DNA of 64,000 nucleotides from Macrotis lagotis (GCF_037893015.1 NC_133663.1:220747753-220811752); one strand, 5' to 3'. Shown: positions 1-12,280, numbered from the stretch's first letter. Numbers and translations are program-made. The notes: a model not told the origin generated them from the sequence alone.

Positions 1-60
1 GATATAGTCTCTTTGAAGCCTATCCAAGAAGATATTAGAGCAGATCTAGACAGCCAGTCA

Positions 61-345
61 AACACACATTGTTAAGAGTTCACTTGTACTCACTTCACAC
101 TTATACACTCACATACTTGCACACTCACATGTTCACACACTCACACACTCACATTCAAGCATCTGATGACTTCTCAGGAAGAATACACAGTGTGAGTACA
201 GAGAAGAAAGACCTCTAGGCTATTAAAATGTTTTCACATATATTTAGGGATGTGTTTGTGTGTACATACAAATGCATGCACACACATACAAACACACCTA
301 TATATAGGTGTGTGTGTGTGTGTACATTCTTCACATATTTTCATA
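61..345. repeat. CACACT-rich and TG/CA simple repeats
   Basis: Imperfect CACACT/CACATT tandem units at about 61-160, then CA- and TG-rich tracts at 240-330. Mirrored in the right arm at about 31560-31830 with different tract lengths. Confidence 0.8.
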
Positions 346-903
346 TATATAAAATTCAAATTCACATTTCCTTTGTGAGGAGAAAAATAAGGTAGCATTG
401 GTCTTTGAGATAAATGCTAACCCTGTCACCACTTCAAGGCACTGCATATGACAGCCAGCAACTTGCATCTGTCCAACAGCTTTATGTGAATTAATACAGT
501 AGTCAGTAAGCATTACTACAGTGCCTTGGCTGTTAACTGAAATTTAAGGGTTTATCTTTGAGACTGAAGTTATAATTACACTTGAGTACTTGTATGTTTT
601 CTTATCATCATAGTGAGATTACACCATTCTGGTAAACAGTATTTGTTTTTACAATCAAAGATGGGGCTAGCATGAAATTTCAAAGATGAATTGAATAAGG
701 CGTAGACCCAGAGGGCAGGAAAGAAGATGTTTGGAGAAAGGGCTGGAGAATGCTCATTTTCTATTTGTTTGAGGTAGGGAATACATGGTGTGTCATATCT
801 GAAATAGAGTATTAGCCCTGGACCCTAGAATCTTCCATATTTTGGTTAATCAAGGCTCTACTTCTCCTTACCCACTTGTTGATAAAAAAAAATTTTAACA
901 CAC

Positions 904-1100
904 TTGTCACTCATTTTGCATTCATTAAGATCCTATTTTATGCCAGACCATATACTAAGTGTTGGGGATGAAAAGAAAGGCAAAAAAACAGGGTCTCTGC
1001 ACTCAAGGAGCTCATATTCTTACATATTCATATATGCAGAGGCCATGGGAAGTAATCTGAGAGGGAAGACAACAGTTAAGTTGTCCAGTGTTAGAAGCCC
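904..1100 (+). mobile_element. Old LINE-type repeat (L2/L3-like 3' region)
   Basis: Resembles the widespread mammalian segment running 'tattttatgccagacc', 'ctaagtgttggggatg', 'caaggagctcata'. Family assignment is from memory. The same family occurs at 8920-9060, and the copy here is duplicated in the right arm at about 30790-31000. Confidence 0.5.
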
Positions 1101-1339
1101 TGATTGAGACTGAGAAGGGGAGCTGGAACAGACTTCTGAAAACTCCTAGTAACCTTGGACAGCAGTATGGAAAAAATTTGACTTAGAGCAATGCTTCACA
1201 CTTGTTGACAAATGAATGTGACTTAAATATAAATGATCAGGTCACTAACAAATTAGAGATATATGGAAAATATTATGTTTAAGATCTATTGGTAGAAGAA
1301 AAATCCATGACAAAACCAAAGTGATAGATAAAATGAGCA

Positions 1340-1580
1340 ATTAGAATTGTTAGCTGTTTAGTCATGTCGGACTTTTTGATTTGATTTGGGGTTTCTTGGC
1401 AAAGATATTGAAGTGAGTTTGCCATTTCCTTCTTCAGCTCATTTTACAGAAGAGAAAAACAGGGTTAAATGACTTGACCATGATGACAGAACTAGTAACT
1501 GTCTGAGACTACATGAAACTGGGGTCCTCCTGACTCCAGGCCTATTGCACTTTCCATTGAGCCATCATCTCACCCATTTT
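1340..1580 (-). mobile_element. MAR1/MIR-type CORE-SINE
   Basis: Read on the plus strand it shows the reversed order typical of this family: 'cttggcaaagatattgaagt', 'catttccttcttcagctcat', a degraded gap-closing part with TTACAGA, and an end near 'ccattgagccatc'. Also present reversed in the right arm, so older than the duplication. Confidence 0.7.
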
Positions 1581-2057
1581 GGATTGTAGGCATAAAATAT
1601 TACAACATAATTACTCACTTCAGAATTTCCTTTTTGAATAAATAAATAGCAATAATAAAAACATGACAGGTAAGTATATATGGTCAATATATAGGCTTAT
1701 ATAATATATAGTCTATATTTATAATGGAAATTATTATATCATACATAAAATAGCTCTATGTAATTTATTATATATAATAGGAACAATAAACAATAAAAAT
1801 AACATATTACAATAATCCTACATAAGGAAAAGTATTGCTCATTTATTAGATTAAGAAAAATTAAAAATAATATGACTTGCTAAAATAAGACCATCACTAT
1901 ATATATTTATTCATTTTACATATTATCATAGTAGAAATATTCTTGATGTATTTATTTCTTGTTATACCTGATTGAGTCTCCCACTATTAACTGTCCCATA
2001 AGATTTTCATACCTCTGATACTACAACTACTTGACTACATACCATGTTCCCCTTATT

Positions 2058-2106
2058 TCTCTCTCTCTCTCTCTCTCTCCCTCTGACTCTATCTCTATCT
2101 CTCATT
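2058..2106. repeat. (CT)n microsatellite
   Basis: About 20 bases of perfect CT followed by interrupted CT-rich sequence. The right-arm partner at 29720-29819 is a much longer GA tract. Confidence 0.9.
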
Positions 2107-2507
2107 TTTCATAAGAAATTGATGTTGTTTTTTCAAAAAATCCTTTTCTATTTGTATTGATCAATTAGATGGTTTCTATTGTTCTTTTAATTACTATAGT
2201 CAATTGTATTTATATTGCATTCCTGGCATAATGTTATTATATTTTTTGATCATTGTTTGATTTATGGTGATATTTAGGTTTTTGCTGAAGAAAGTAGGTG
2301 GTTGAGCTTCCTAAATTCAGGCAGCTTTTTCTTTCAGTCTGATTATTTAGTAGGCAATGGTTCCCAAAATGGTGATTACTTGGGAGAAAAGAAACTTATA
2401 GATAATAATTTGCAGAGTTTGAAAGAAGCTAGAGGTCATTTAGTCCAACTCTCCGAATAAGGAAATTGAGCACCTGTGGTCATATAGGTTTCAAGAAAGT
2501 TAGTTGA

Positions 2508-2644
2508 GGACAGCTGGGTGGTGCAGTGGATAGACCACTAGACCTAGAGTCAGGAGATCTGAGTTCAAATTTGGCCTCAGACACTTGCCACTTACTACTT
2601 GGGTGATCCTGGACAAGGATTGCTTTGCAAAAAAAAAAAAAAAA
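2508..2644 (+). mobile_element. tRNA-derived SINE (WSINE1-like), left-arm copy
   Basis: Begins 'gacagctgggtggtgcagtg' with A-box-like and B-box-like (GTTCAAATTTGG) parts, ends in TTGCAAA plus a poly-A tract. Its mirrored copy is at 29173-29322, so the insertion predates the inverted duplication. Confidence 0.85.
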
Positions 2645-4261
2645 GGAAAAGAAAAAAGCTAAAATTTGAACTCAGTACTTTTCTCCAAATCTACCATCAA
2701 CTCCATTTAACAGGTGATTAATTTTGTACTTTAAAGATAATGATTCAATATAAATATCTGTTGGTTTCCCCCTTTTTCCTTGTCTTGCTCTTCTAGCATT
2801 AAAACATTTGGATTTGATAGGTCATTTAAAAAGAATTTTCTTATAAAATCTGGACTAGTGATTTAATTGATAAGGAGCATCAGTGTCAAGCATGTAGGCT
2901 TTATAACACCATGGTGCACACTCAAGTATAGCCTACAACAGATAAAAATATAATTGAGAAATGTTTAGCAATACAAATATAAATATAATAAAGCATAGGT
3001 AATATTAACACTTGGTTTACTAAGTCAACATATAGCATAAGTCAACATATAGCACATAGACCTCTTTAAGAACAGTTTAGTGATCTCTGTTTCTATTTGA
3101 GTTTGATACCATGGGTGTTGAAAACTTCCACTAAGGAAATACCCTTTGTACCAGTTGAGATTGACAGTTCATTGTTTGATATGTTTGAATAAAGGCATTA
3201 GCAATGATGAAAATTCCAAATGAGAATACGATGATATTTTAAAGGGAAAATTATCTGAGAACAAATATTTATATATAAAACATATAATATTATTGTGTAT
3301 TATTTAGATGTATAATTATATTATGTATAATGTATATAAATATATAAATATTAGAATATACATATACAGGAACTTTCTAGATAATGTTTCAAAACATAAT
3401 TTTTAAACTACTACTTTAGAGTAGAGAAAACTCTAGTTTAAAACTTAGTTTATATTGAAACTTTCCTACAAACCAAAGAATGAGCTATGACTTTTATTCC
3501 CTGAGATCTTTGTGCCTGATGCCAATATCTATTTAAGTACTGCCTTCTTATTAAGAGAACCAATATACTTATCATGGTAGGAAAATTCTATCCTCTGCAT
3601 TTTTGACATGGTCAGAGATAATTTTGTTAATTAAATAATTCTGATTCTAGGCATCTTTGTTGAGAGAGAAGAAAATTTTAAAGGTTAAAAATTTATCATA
3701 TATTTGAAAATGTCTCTAATCAAGTCATTTTCCAGCTATAATTTATAGGGATTGAGAGCAAAGACATTCCATAATTGAGATTAAATAAGACAAAAGTCTA
3801 GGCAATACTTTTTTATACTTTAAGCAGAGTTTCACTTTATTTTAACATGATTTCTTCATCCTGCAGAATCAGTGAATTAACAAAGGGTCTTTTGCTTGAA
3901 TTCTTTGTTATTTAAAGTTGATTTTTTGGAGAACAGATTTACTCCCTGAATTTTGACTTAGATTCCTGTTAGAGTGGAGGTAGGCCTATGAAAAGAATGT
4001 TAAATGTTAAAGAATGTTAAAATGTTAGTGTTCAGATTAGAATTCTGAATCACTGACAAGGTTATTTTTTTAATTTAGCTATGATCAAGGACTTCAAACT
4101 AAATATTGCCCTTGTGTTATTTTAAAGTATGTAAATATTTTCCCAATATGATTTTGTAGCATTTAACCTTTAAAGGTAAGTTGTGAGGCAGGGGTTGGGT
4201 AATGGGGACAAGGAAAGGGTAAGTATGCTAAAGTAAGTATTCTTCAGTTGTTGCATTTGTG

Positions 4262-4460
4262 CTGGTCTCTTTGTTATCCCCTTTGGGTTTTTCTTGGAAA
4301 AGATAGAGGAGTAGTTTGTCATTTCCTTCTTCAGCTCATTTTATAGATGAGGAAACTGAGGCAAACAGATTTAAGTGACTTGCACAGGGTCCCACAACTA
4401 TTGTCTGAGGCTAGATTTGAACCTGGGTTTTCCAGACCCAGTTCTCAAATTTATTCTCAA
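4262..4460 (-). mobile_element. MAR1/MIR-type CORE-SINE
   Basis: Reversed CORE-SINE signature: 'catttccttcttcagctcat', 'gatgaggaaactgaggcaaa', 'gacttgcacagggtc', 'gaggctagatttgaacctgg'. Lies in the segment missing from the right arm. Confidence 0.8.
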
Positions 4461-5210
4461 ACACAACTAGAAAAATGATAGAGGAAAGATTCAGATCTCT
4501 CTGGGAACAACTGTGTACTTATTTTCAACAATAATTTCTATGTTGGCTTACTGTTCGGGTACTAAGACTTTCATTTCTCACTGGAATACCAGCCAGGACT
4601 TTGGAACACCTTATATAATCTCCTATGTACAGAAAGCTTTCCCACTGAATGTCCCCATCATGCCCCATAGAAGGCAGACACAGGTGTTTGTATCTGGGGA
4701 GCCAAATAGAAATGTCTTCAGGCAGAAAGAAAGGGTTGTTAGCAAAAAAGAATGAGGGTCAAAGGATTTAGGCCATACTGATTTGATAGAAGAATGGTAC
4801 ATGTGGAAAGCAATAATTAATCCTCAAAATGAGGATGTCCAGGTACATACCCCATTGCTGGCCAGAGGAGATATCCTCCCTTCTAGAGTCAATAGTTTAA
4901 GTTTTCAATGGCTTACCACAGTGGTTGCCATATAGTAAGTACTCAAGAAGGTTTTGTTGCCTTATTAAGTACTAAATAAATCTGGAATGCAGAATCTGTG
5001 AATGATGCTGGGTGCTATGGTTGGTTTCTGGTATTTCTATGGGTTTGCATAAAAAATCCTCAGATAAATTGGTATACATGGGAAAAAAATCAAGAAAAAT
5101 TAACTATTTTTTTGGTCCCTTTTGGATCCAAATGTTTGATTTTTTTTATCAATGTAGGAAGTTTCCTCTGTATACAGAATGTCTACTATGTCTACTATAC
5201 AATCTTTATA

Positions 5211-5364
5211 TTCTTTTTTTAGGTTTTTGCAAGGCAAATGGGGTTAAGTGGCTTGCCCAAGGCCACACAGCTAAGTAATTATTAAGTGTATGAGACCAGA
5301 TTTGAACCCAGGTACTCCTGACTCCAGGGCTGGTGCTTTATCCACTGCGTCACCTAGATGCCCC
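5211..5364 (-). mobile_element. WSINE1-like tRNA-derived SINE
   Basis: Minus-strand copy: T-rich start with TAGGTTTTTGCAAGGC, then 'ggccacacagctaagtaatt' and 'ccagggctggtgctttatcc', ending GCCCC. Flanked by an imperfect target-site duplication, ACAATCTTTATATTCTT (5199-5215) and ACAATCTATGTTCTT (5365-5379). Confidence 0.88.
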
Positions 5365-6557
5365 ACAATCTATGTTCTTAAAAAGCTGCTTCAGACCCCC
5401 AAAAATTAAATGATTGCTTTAATACAATAGAACTTGTCAGAAACAGAAATCAAACCAAAGTCTTCCTGTCTACAAGGATAGGTCTTTCTCTAATACATAA
5501 GGCTTTCCCTCATCCTTATCTAGATTTAGTAAATATGTTATAGTTCAGTCTTTCAGAGCCAAGCTAGTCACATCATCCTCTTAGAGCTCTAGGGATTTGA
5601 GAGTATCTGTTCTTCAATGCTATTCATTTGAAGCCCCATTGATTGTGTTTCCTCCTTTGCCCCCTATTGCTAAGTGCATTTAACTACTTAATATCCATTA
5701 GCTTTAAAAAATAATATTTACTTTAAGGATAAATAACAAAAGTACAAATATTTTTCTCCAATACTTTGGGATCACATGCTTCACTATATCACCTTGGTTT
5801 CTGGAGACTATGTTCATACTCAGTCAAGTTTCAATATGGCATTGGTCCCAGCAAGTCCACGTTCAAATGTGGTATGATTGCTAGATGGATCCTTGTTGCA
5901 ACTACCTTAGAACTGTGTTCTGAAGTTCACTCCTTACTTCTTGGTTTCAAGACTGTAAAAGCTAGACTCTGGGCTTTGAACACACTGGATGGCCCAGAGT
6001 GTTGCTCTCAGGACTTCTCAAAATTGACAAGGGCAGAATTTCCAGGTCTTTCTCTTAAATGGAAATAAACAAATGTCCATTTCTTAGGCCATTTGTCATT
6101 CTCAAAGGAGAGAATCCAGGACTATTCCTGTCCTAGTATTGTCTTTCATTGTCTGTCAAATCAAGAGAGAGCAGGCAAGGACAAATGGCTGAGGTTTTGC
6201 TAGCTAACGCCTTGTGAGGTTACTCCCATTTCTGGCTAGGGAGTCATTTGGGAAGGCTTCTCCTATCCACATAGTAAGATAGAAATAAGTAATAGAATGT
6301 CTATATATGCTTTGTGCTCAAATTTTTTCCAAGGTACTTTCATTATATATCATCATGGCTATTTCAATAGCAGGTTCCTAAGCCTCTTTTATATGATCAG
6401 TAGTATTAGAAATGCTCTGTGTATGGGCCAGGCCCTCATAAGTGCAAAAATAAAAGATAATAGCAGTTAACCCTCTTTGTGTGCAGGGGACAGGTATCTG
6501 TAAACTATTACTGATTTCATCTTAGTTATTTGAACAAAAAGAATATTTTTTTGCTTC

Positions 6558-6784
6558 TTTTGACAATATAAGGAAAAAAGCCCTCAAATTATCACAAAAG
6601 GAACACGCTTCCCACCCCTTGTCCCTATGGAAAAAATAAACTCAAGCAAAGCAAATCAACATATCAGTCATATCTGAAAATGTATACTCCATTCAGCACC
6701 TATAGTCTACCATCTTACCATAGGGATATTGGAGGAATGCTTCATCATTAGTCTTATGTAATCTTGATTAATCAATAAAATAAT
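6558..6784 (+). repeat. Nested inverted repeat, left half (left arm)
   Basis: About 225 bases from TTTTGACA to AATAAAATAAT that recur reverse-complemented at 7659-7868. Divergence between these halves is clearly greater than between the large arms, so this structure is older. Mirrored in the right arm at 22776-23002. It could be a terminal inverted repeat of an old DNA transposon; no target-site duplication is evident. Confidence 0.8.
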
Positions 6785-6879
6785 CCACAAGTTGTAAAGA
6801 ACTTGAGGTCACTACGTTTAATCCAAAAGTTCAACCCAAAGCATGAATTCATACATCCTTACCAAATTCAGCTTTTATT

Positions 6880-7620
6880 TGAAGATTTCCATTGATAGAA
6901 AATCCTCATCATACAAGAGAATAATGGACAGCCTTGATGATATAAAATTGAAAAGTTTAACACAAACAAAATCAATGTAGAAATTAGAAAGAAAACAATT
7001 GGGGAAATCTTTTCTGAAAATATCACTGTTGTCAAAGGATAACAATATATAAAAGAAGACATTTCCCAACTGATGTGATTAATTGCTAAAAGTGGATACT
7101 TTTCTGAAGTCAAAATACAAGCATCATCAACCGCAAAATGTTCCAATTAACTAATAAAGACATGAAGATGAAAATAACCCTTTGGTTTCACTTCTTATCC
7201 ATCAGACTGACAAAAGCAAAAATGATCAGAATTTGAAGAGATATGTGCAAACAGACTACTAATGTATCTTTGGTAGAGTTGTGTTTGGGTCCAACTGTTC
7301 TAGAAACAATTAGAGGTTGTACTGAAAAATCACTAGACTAAATTTGGTCCAGGAATATTCTTACTGGACATATGGATTTCAAAAACAGAGGGAAAGGCCC
7401 TATGTATACAAAACATATAGTCATCATTTCTGTAGTAGCAAAGAACTGGAAAAAAAATCAGATGCTAATTGGAAGATGGTCAGTATGAATATAAGGGACT
7501 ATTGAACTATAAAAAAGAAGACTGTGCAGAATTTATGGAAATTCTATGGGACTTGTGTCACCTGATTCAAAGCAAAAGATTAAAAGAAGAGAATAAATTA
7601 CATGATGATCATTGTACGTA
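6880..7620 (+). mobile_element. Old L1 fragment (ORF2 3' part and 3' end)
   Basis: Matches the marsupial L1 3' region in order: 'aaattgaaaagtttaacaca', 'caattggggaaatcttttct', 'catcagactgacaaaagc', then 'gtagcaaagaactgg'. Highly diverged, no open frame. It sits between the two halves of the nested inverted repeat and is mirrored (minus strand) at about 21900-22660. Confidence 0.7.
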
Positions 7621-7658
7621 ATAGGAAAACAACATTGAAAAAATTAAGAACTCTGATT

Positions 7659-7868
7659 ATTATTTTATTGACCAATCAAGATTACATAAGACTAATGACG
7701 AAGCATGCTTCCAGTCTCCTGTGGGTGGTGAATGGAGTATGCGTTTTCAGATATGGCTGATGTGTTGATTTGTTTTGAATTTATTTTTTCCAAAGGGATG
7801 AGAGGTGGGAAGTGTAGGAATCATCCTTTTGTGATAATTTGAGTTTTTTTCCTTATAATGTGTCAAAA
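7659..7868 (-). repeat. Nested inverted repeat, right half (left arm)
   Basis: Reverse complement of 6558-6784, ending TGTCAAAA. Together the halves enclose 1.3 kb. Mirrored at 21664-21877. Confidence 0.8.
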
Positions 7869-8919
7869 TGTGCCTTCTTATACTTTCCCCTGAATAATTC
7901 TGATTCTGTACTCTCTATACACATACACAAAAAGCAGAAGATGTCTGTTTTCTTTTTTACAAGTTAACCTCATGGATTTTTGAAGATAGTAGTTATGTCT
8001 TTTCCATCACCTAAATCTGATCTTCAAACTAAACTACCACTTTAGAAAATGATCCTTCTGGGTTATAGTTTCTACCCTACTCATCATGCTGCTGGCTCTC
8101 TTCTCTATACTTTTAATTTGACAACAGTTCTAAAACATGGCATCCAGTTTTGGATACATTATTCTGAATCCATTGTCAATTGCGACACGGTACTTTCTTT
8201 AACTTCATATAACACCTCTTTCTCTATTGTAACCCATTGCTGACTCTTACTGAACTTGCCATACACTAAAACCCACAATCCCTTTTTTTTAAAGCAGGAA
8301 ATGTTATCTAACTATATTTCGTGTATCTTATAATTGGGTGGTTGAGTTTTTAAATCTTCAGTGCTGAACTTGATATTTGTTCCTATTCATTTTCATATCA
8401 TTAGCTTCTATCCATCATTCTAGCTCATTGAGAATTTTTCAGAATCCTATTCTGACATTTAACATTTTAACATTTAATGAAATCCACATGTAAGAATTAC
8501 AATCACATCTTTTGTGGCTCAGAAGCATAGGCAGGATAAGTTTATCTAGGATAGCACTTTAGTTCTCACTAAGAATACTTCTCAGCATGAACTCATGCTG
8601 TTTCTTCCAATTTCAGAAATTTCATGGACAGAAATTCTCCCTTGGCATCTTATTCTGTTATTTTAGTATGCTCCCTATCAAGACGTTCTTGGTATCTTGC
8701 CTACATTTATCCTGTTGTTATCTTTCATTGTGTCCTTGAAAAAGGAAGGAAAGGGCATTTATGATTGCATTGCCAGGAAAGTTATTCACAACATCTCTGG
8801 TATATTTTGGGTACTATAGTGCCCATCCCAAACTCTTCAAACCACTCACCAACAAAGCTTTTATTAACGATTAATAAGCAATCATCTTATGATGCTTTGG
8901 TGAATTGTAGTTCTGGGCA

Positions 8920-9060
8920 CTGAGTCAACAGACATTTATTCTCTGTTTACTATTATACCAGACACCATACTAACATTTGGAATAAAAATACAAGTAGAAG
9001 GAAAGACAGTCCCTACCCTTGAAGAGATTATACTTAAATGGAGGAAGACAACCCAAAAAA
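8920..9060 (+). mobile_element. Old LINE-type repeat (L2/L3-like 3' region)
   Basis: Contains 'agacatttattctctgttta', 'ccagacaccatactaacatt' and 'cagtccctacccttgaagag', matching the same family as 904-1100. Assigned from memory. Confidence 0.55.
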
Positions 9061-9359
9061 GCTATGTGGGGAATAAAGGTCCCAGGCATGTGAGCATAGT
9101 TGAGAAAATTGAGACTCTGGGTTGCAAGCTATAGAGGAAAGAGACATCAGTGTGTTAGGTGCCATCCTTCAATGGAAGTTCTGAGGGGGAACCAGGTAGA
9201 GGGAAATGATGGAACTTGCAAGAGAAAATAGTACTTCTATGTATGAATTTCAGGGACTGGGTGAGGCTTCAGAAGATCTGAGATATGAGAGAGGAAGTCT
9301 TAAGTGCAATCTGGAGAGGAATAGGCATCAAGTGTGTGTCTGTATGGTAATACTGGATA

Positions 9360-9480
9360 AGAGGCAGCATATGCCAGGGCAAAGCACGCCAAATTTGGTG
9401 TCAGAGGACGAGAGTTTAAATCCTGCTTATTTGACTCTGGACAAGTTACTTTATCTCATTGGGCCTCAGTTTCCTGATTT
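9360..9480 (+). mobile_element. MIR-type SINE, 5' part (split by L1)
   Basis: Runs from 'gaggcagcatatgccaggg' through 'ctctggacaagttactttat' to CAGTTTCCTGATTT. The element resumes at 10565, after a 1.08 kb minus-strand L1. Confidence 0.8.
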
Positions 9481-10564
9481 TTTTCTTTTTTGTTTTTTAA
9501 ATTAATTTTTATTAAAGATATTATTTGAGTTTTACAATTTCTCCCCAATCTTACTTCCCTCCCCCCACTCCCCCACAGAAAGCATTCTGTCAGTTTTACT
9601 TCGTTTGCATGTTGTACCTTGATCCAAATTGGGTGTTATGAGAGAGAAATCATATCCTTAGAGATCAGAGAATTTTTCTAAATTGCATGGGATATTCCTT
9701 GAACTTTGTTCAAACTCCACAGCTCCTTATCTGGATACAGATGGCACTCTCCTTTGCAGACAGCCCAAAATTGCTCCCAATTGTTGCACTGATGGAATGA
9801 GCCAGTCCTTCAAGGTTGAACATCACTCCTATGTTGCTGTCAGGGTATACAGTGTTTTTCTGGTTCTGCTCATCTCACTCAGCATCAGTCCATGCAAATT
9901 CCTCCAGGCTTCCCTGAAATCCCATCCCTCCTGGTTTCTAATAGAACAATAGTGTTCCATCACATACATATACCACAGTTTGCTAAGCCATTCCCCAAGT
10001 GAAGGACATTTACTTGATTTCCAGTTCTTTGCCACCACAAACAGGGCTGCTATAAATATTTTCGTACAAGTAATGTTTTTACCCTTTTTCATCATCTCTT
10101 CAGGATATAGACCCAGTAGTGGTATTGTTGGGTCAAAGGGTATGCACATTTTGTTGCCCTTTGTCGTGGTTCCAAATAGCTCTCCTGAAGGGCTGGATGA
10201 GTTCACAGTTCCACCTACAGTGTAATAGTGTCCCAGATTTCCCACAACCCTTCCAACAATGATCATTATCCTTTCTGGTCATATTGGACTATCTGAGAGG
10301 TGTGAGGTGAAGCTTTAATTTGCATTTCTCTAATAATTAATGATTTAGAGCATTTTTCATATGGCTATGAATTGCTTTGATCTCCTCATCTGTAAATTGC
10401 CTTTGGATATCCTTTGACCATTTGCCAATTGGGGAATGGCTTTTTGTTTTAAAAATATGACTCAGTTCTCTGAATATTTTAGAAATGAGTCCTTTTTCAG
10501 AATCATTAGTTGTAAAGATTGTTTCCCAATTTACTACATTTCTTTTGATCTTAATTACAGTGGT
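9481..10564 (-). mobile_element. 5'-truncated L1 (ORF2 C-terminus and 3' UTR)
   Basis: On the minus strand two frames (10337-10576 and 9829-10266) encode L1 ORF2 C-terminal sequence, including PFDPTIPLLGLYPEE, KIFIAALFVVAKNWKSSKCP and EWLSKLWYMYVMEHY motifs; they are separated by a frameshift or stop near 10337. The 3' UTR ends in an A-rich tail (T-rich at 9479-9500). The insertion duplicated CAGTTTCCT(G/C)ATTT, found at 9467-9480 and 10565-10578. It is therefore an ordinary target-primed insertion into a MIR. Confidence 0.93.
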
Positions 10565-10640
10565 CAGTTTCCTCATTTATAAAATGAAAAGGTTGGACGA
10601 GGTAAACTCTAACTCTAAATTGATAATTCTTTATCCATCT
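10565..10640 (+). mobile_element. MIR-type SINE, 3' part (split by L1)
   Basis: Continues the MIR of 9360-9480: CAGTTTCCTCATTTATAAAA, then 'ggttggacgaggtaaactct'. Confidence 0.8.
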
Positions 10641-10644
10641 TCTC

Positions 10645-10775
10645 CAACTCTTTCATTTTTACATAAGGAAATTGAACCTCAGAGAAACAAAATAACTTCT
10701 CCAAGATTGCACAAGTGGTGAGAAACAGAATAAAATTCAAATCCAAGTTTTCTGATTCCAAATCCTTATACTAAA
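10645..10775 (-). mobile_element. MIR-type SINE remnant
   Basis: Reversed MIR signature: 'aaggaaattgaacctcagag', 'cttctccaagattgcacaag', 'aaattcaaatccaagttttc'. Confidence 0.55.
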
Positions 10776-10799
10776 CTGCATGGATGTAAAAATCACTAT

Positions 10800-12280
10800 T
10801 TCATCAAACAAGTTGGTGTGGCAACTTTCGTTTATTAACTCTCTTAATCATGGCACTCTCCATTTGGAACTCTATGTCTTCAAGTTGGGTCATTTCTGTA
10901 TTTCTCTGCTGAGAATGAAAACTTCACCTCTAGGTGGAAATGAGTGATATGATTGATTCTGTCCCCCTCGTTAAAAGCTGAAAGTAATATATAAATTGTG
11001 AGTTCTCATCCTTAGCAGAAAACTTTATATTTAAAAAGATTTCTTGCTAATATGAGGAAATCTTTAATAATTTTGAATCTTTGCTATTATATTATTCTAG
11101 CATGGTTAAAAATATATATCATCTCCCCCTTCATTTTAGTGGCTTCTTAAATTTCCTTTGGGAGCTACTGAACTGAAACATCAAGTGCATACCATAAAAC
11201 CACAGTTAACCAAGCATGTATAGAATTGTGTGCTCTGATAACTTTTCCATTGATTGAGAATTTTTTTTGAATTTGAATTTTTATGTCCAAAATTCACCAG
11301 GTGATCTTCCTGTCTTTAATTTTATAATCATTCAGTAATTTAATTTTCATTTGATTATTGATCTTGATATTCAAAGACAGATGGTCTAAGTAAAAGGTCT
11401 TCTCTTTCTCCAATTTACATTCTTGGTGCCTATCCATTAAACAACATTATAAAGTACTCTGCTAAATTTCTTTTTTATCACAATTTTGCTTCAGTCATAA
11501 AGATTCCAGGGGTTTAGCTGGAGATATATTTAGATGATCTCTGATAGTCAAATTTTTACCTAAATGTTAAGAATTTTCCTAATTGGACACTTTGAGAAAT
11601 TGATTATACACTTTTTCTCTTTTAAGCTGCAAAAATTATAAGAGATAATGAAATAAAATCAATATATCTTTCAAAGTGAGAAGTACACTCTGACAAGAAC
11701 ATACAAAATCCAGAGGAAAATTAACTCAAACTTAAAGAGCACATGTTTCAAAGGGATGCAGGTACTAGGTGATCAAAATCATTTCCTCTCCTTTATGGAG
11801 TCGTCATTAAGTTGCTCTTAGGTAGCTTTCTTCTGGGATCTTACAGAATCCTGAAACTGCCTTTCCTCAATGGTCTAGTTTGTCCTTGGCACCCAATGAA
11901 GATATTACAATCAGCCGTGGCTGTTCTTCGGACCCTACCAGCACATCTATACAGAATCTGCTGACTTTTATTTTGAAATTCACAAAATGCCCTGGTGAAA
12001 AGGGAGAAAAAGATGGAGTCTTTCCTACCCCACAGGCAATTCTTTCACAGGACTTGGTTAAAGTAGTTCTATCACTGGACTGACCCCACTTTAGAATGCT
12101 GGGTTATTAAATGCTTTGACATTTTATTCAAGTCTCAGAGAATGTGACTCAGTTTTCTCAACCAATATCAAAACACTTTCTATGGACCATCATTTCATTT
12201 TATTCAATGATTCTCATTCTTTACAATTTATTAAGAGTTTTTATCTAGTTTAGCACTTTTGTTGATGATGGATTCAGTTC
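10800..12280. other. Unclassified AT-rich sequence
   Basis: No gene, RNA or confidently named repeat seen in this 1.5 kb. Short open frames (for example 11880-12083) have no recognisable product. Confidence 0.5.

Larger units (their letters stand above)
1..2944 (+). repeat. Left arm of large inverted repeat, outer part
   Basis: This segment is found again, reverse-complemented, at 28890-31905. The first bases of the window pair with the bases ending at 31905, so the arm must continue beyond the left edge of the window or end exactly there. It shares the same SINEs with its partner (MAR1-type at 1340-1580, tRNA-SINE at 2508-2644), so these predate the duplication. The arms differ by scattered substitutions and by microsatellite length. 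The inner end is at about 2944, where the right arm changes to L1 sequence inside a short shared T/A-rich motif. Confidence 0.93.
2945..5548 (+). repeat. Left-arm-only segment, missing from the right arm
   Basis: The flanks on both sides have inverted partners (28890 and 23991), but this 2.6 kb has none in the window. The right arm holds a 3'-less L1 at that point. The segment contains a MAR1-type SINE (4262-4460), a WSINE1-like SINE (5211-5364) and AT-rich unique sequence. The simplest reading is that the right arm once had it and lost it in a deletion that also removed the L1 3' end. Confidence 0.85.
5549..8783 (+). repeat. Left arm of large inverted repeat, inner part
   Basis: Reverse-complement partner of 20753-23991; the two lengths agree within a few bases (3235 and 3239). 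A stretch of about 210 bases around 8041-8250, read by eye against 21300-21495, shows about seven to nine differences. The homology stops abruptly at 8783. It contains the nested inverted repeat at 6558-7868 and an old L1 fragment, both mirrored in the right arm. Confidence 0.93.

Noticed and set aside
6868-7146. Minus-strand open frame of 92 codons
   Set aside because: It is antisense to an old L1 fragment, and its mirror image lies at 22355-22603.
8049-8243. Open frame MILLGYSFYPTHH... resembling a secreted or membrane peptide
   Set aside because: It is in the palindrome arm, its mirror copy at 21367-21555 differs, and it has no recognisable homology or exon structure.
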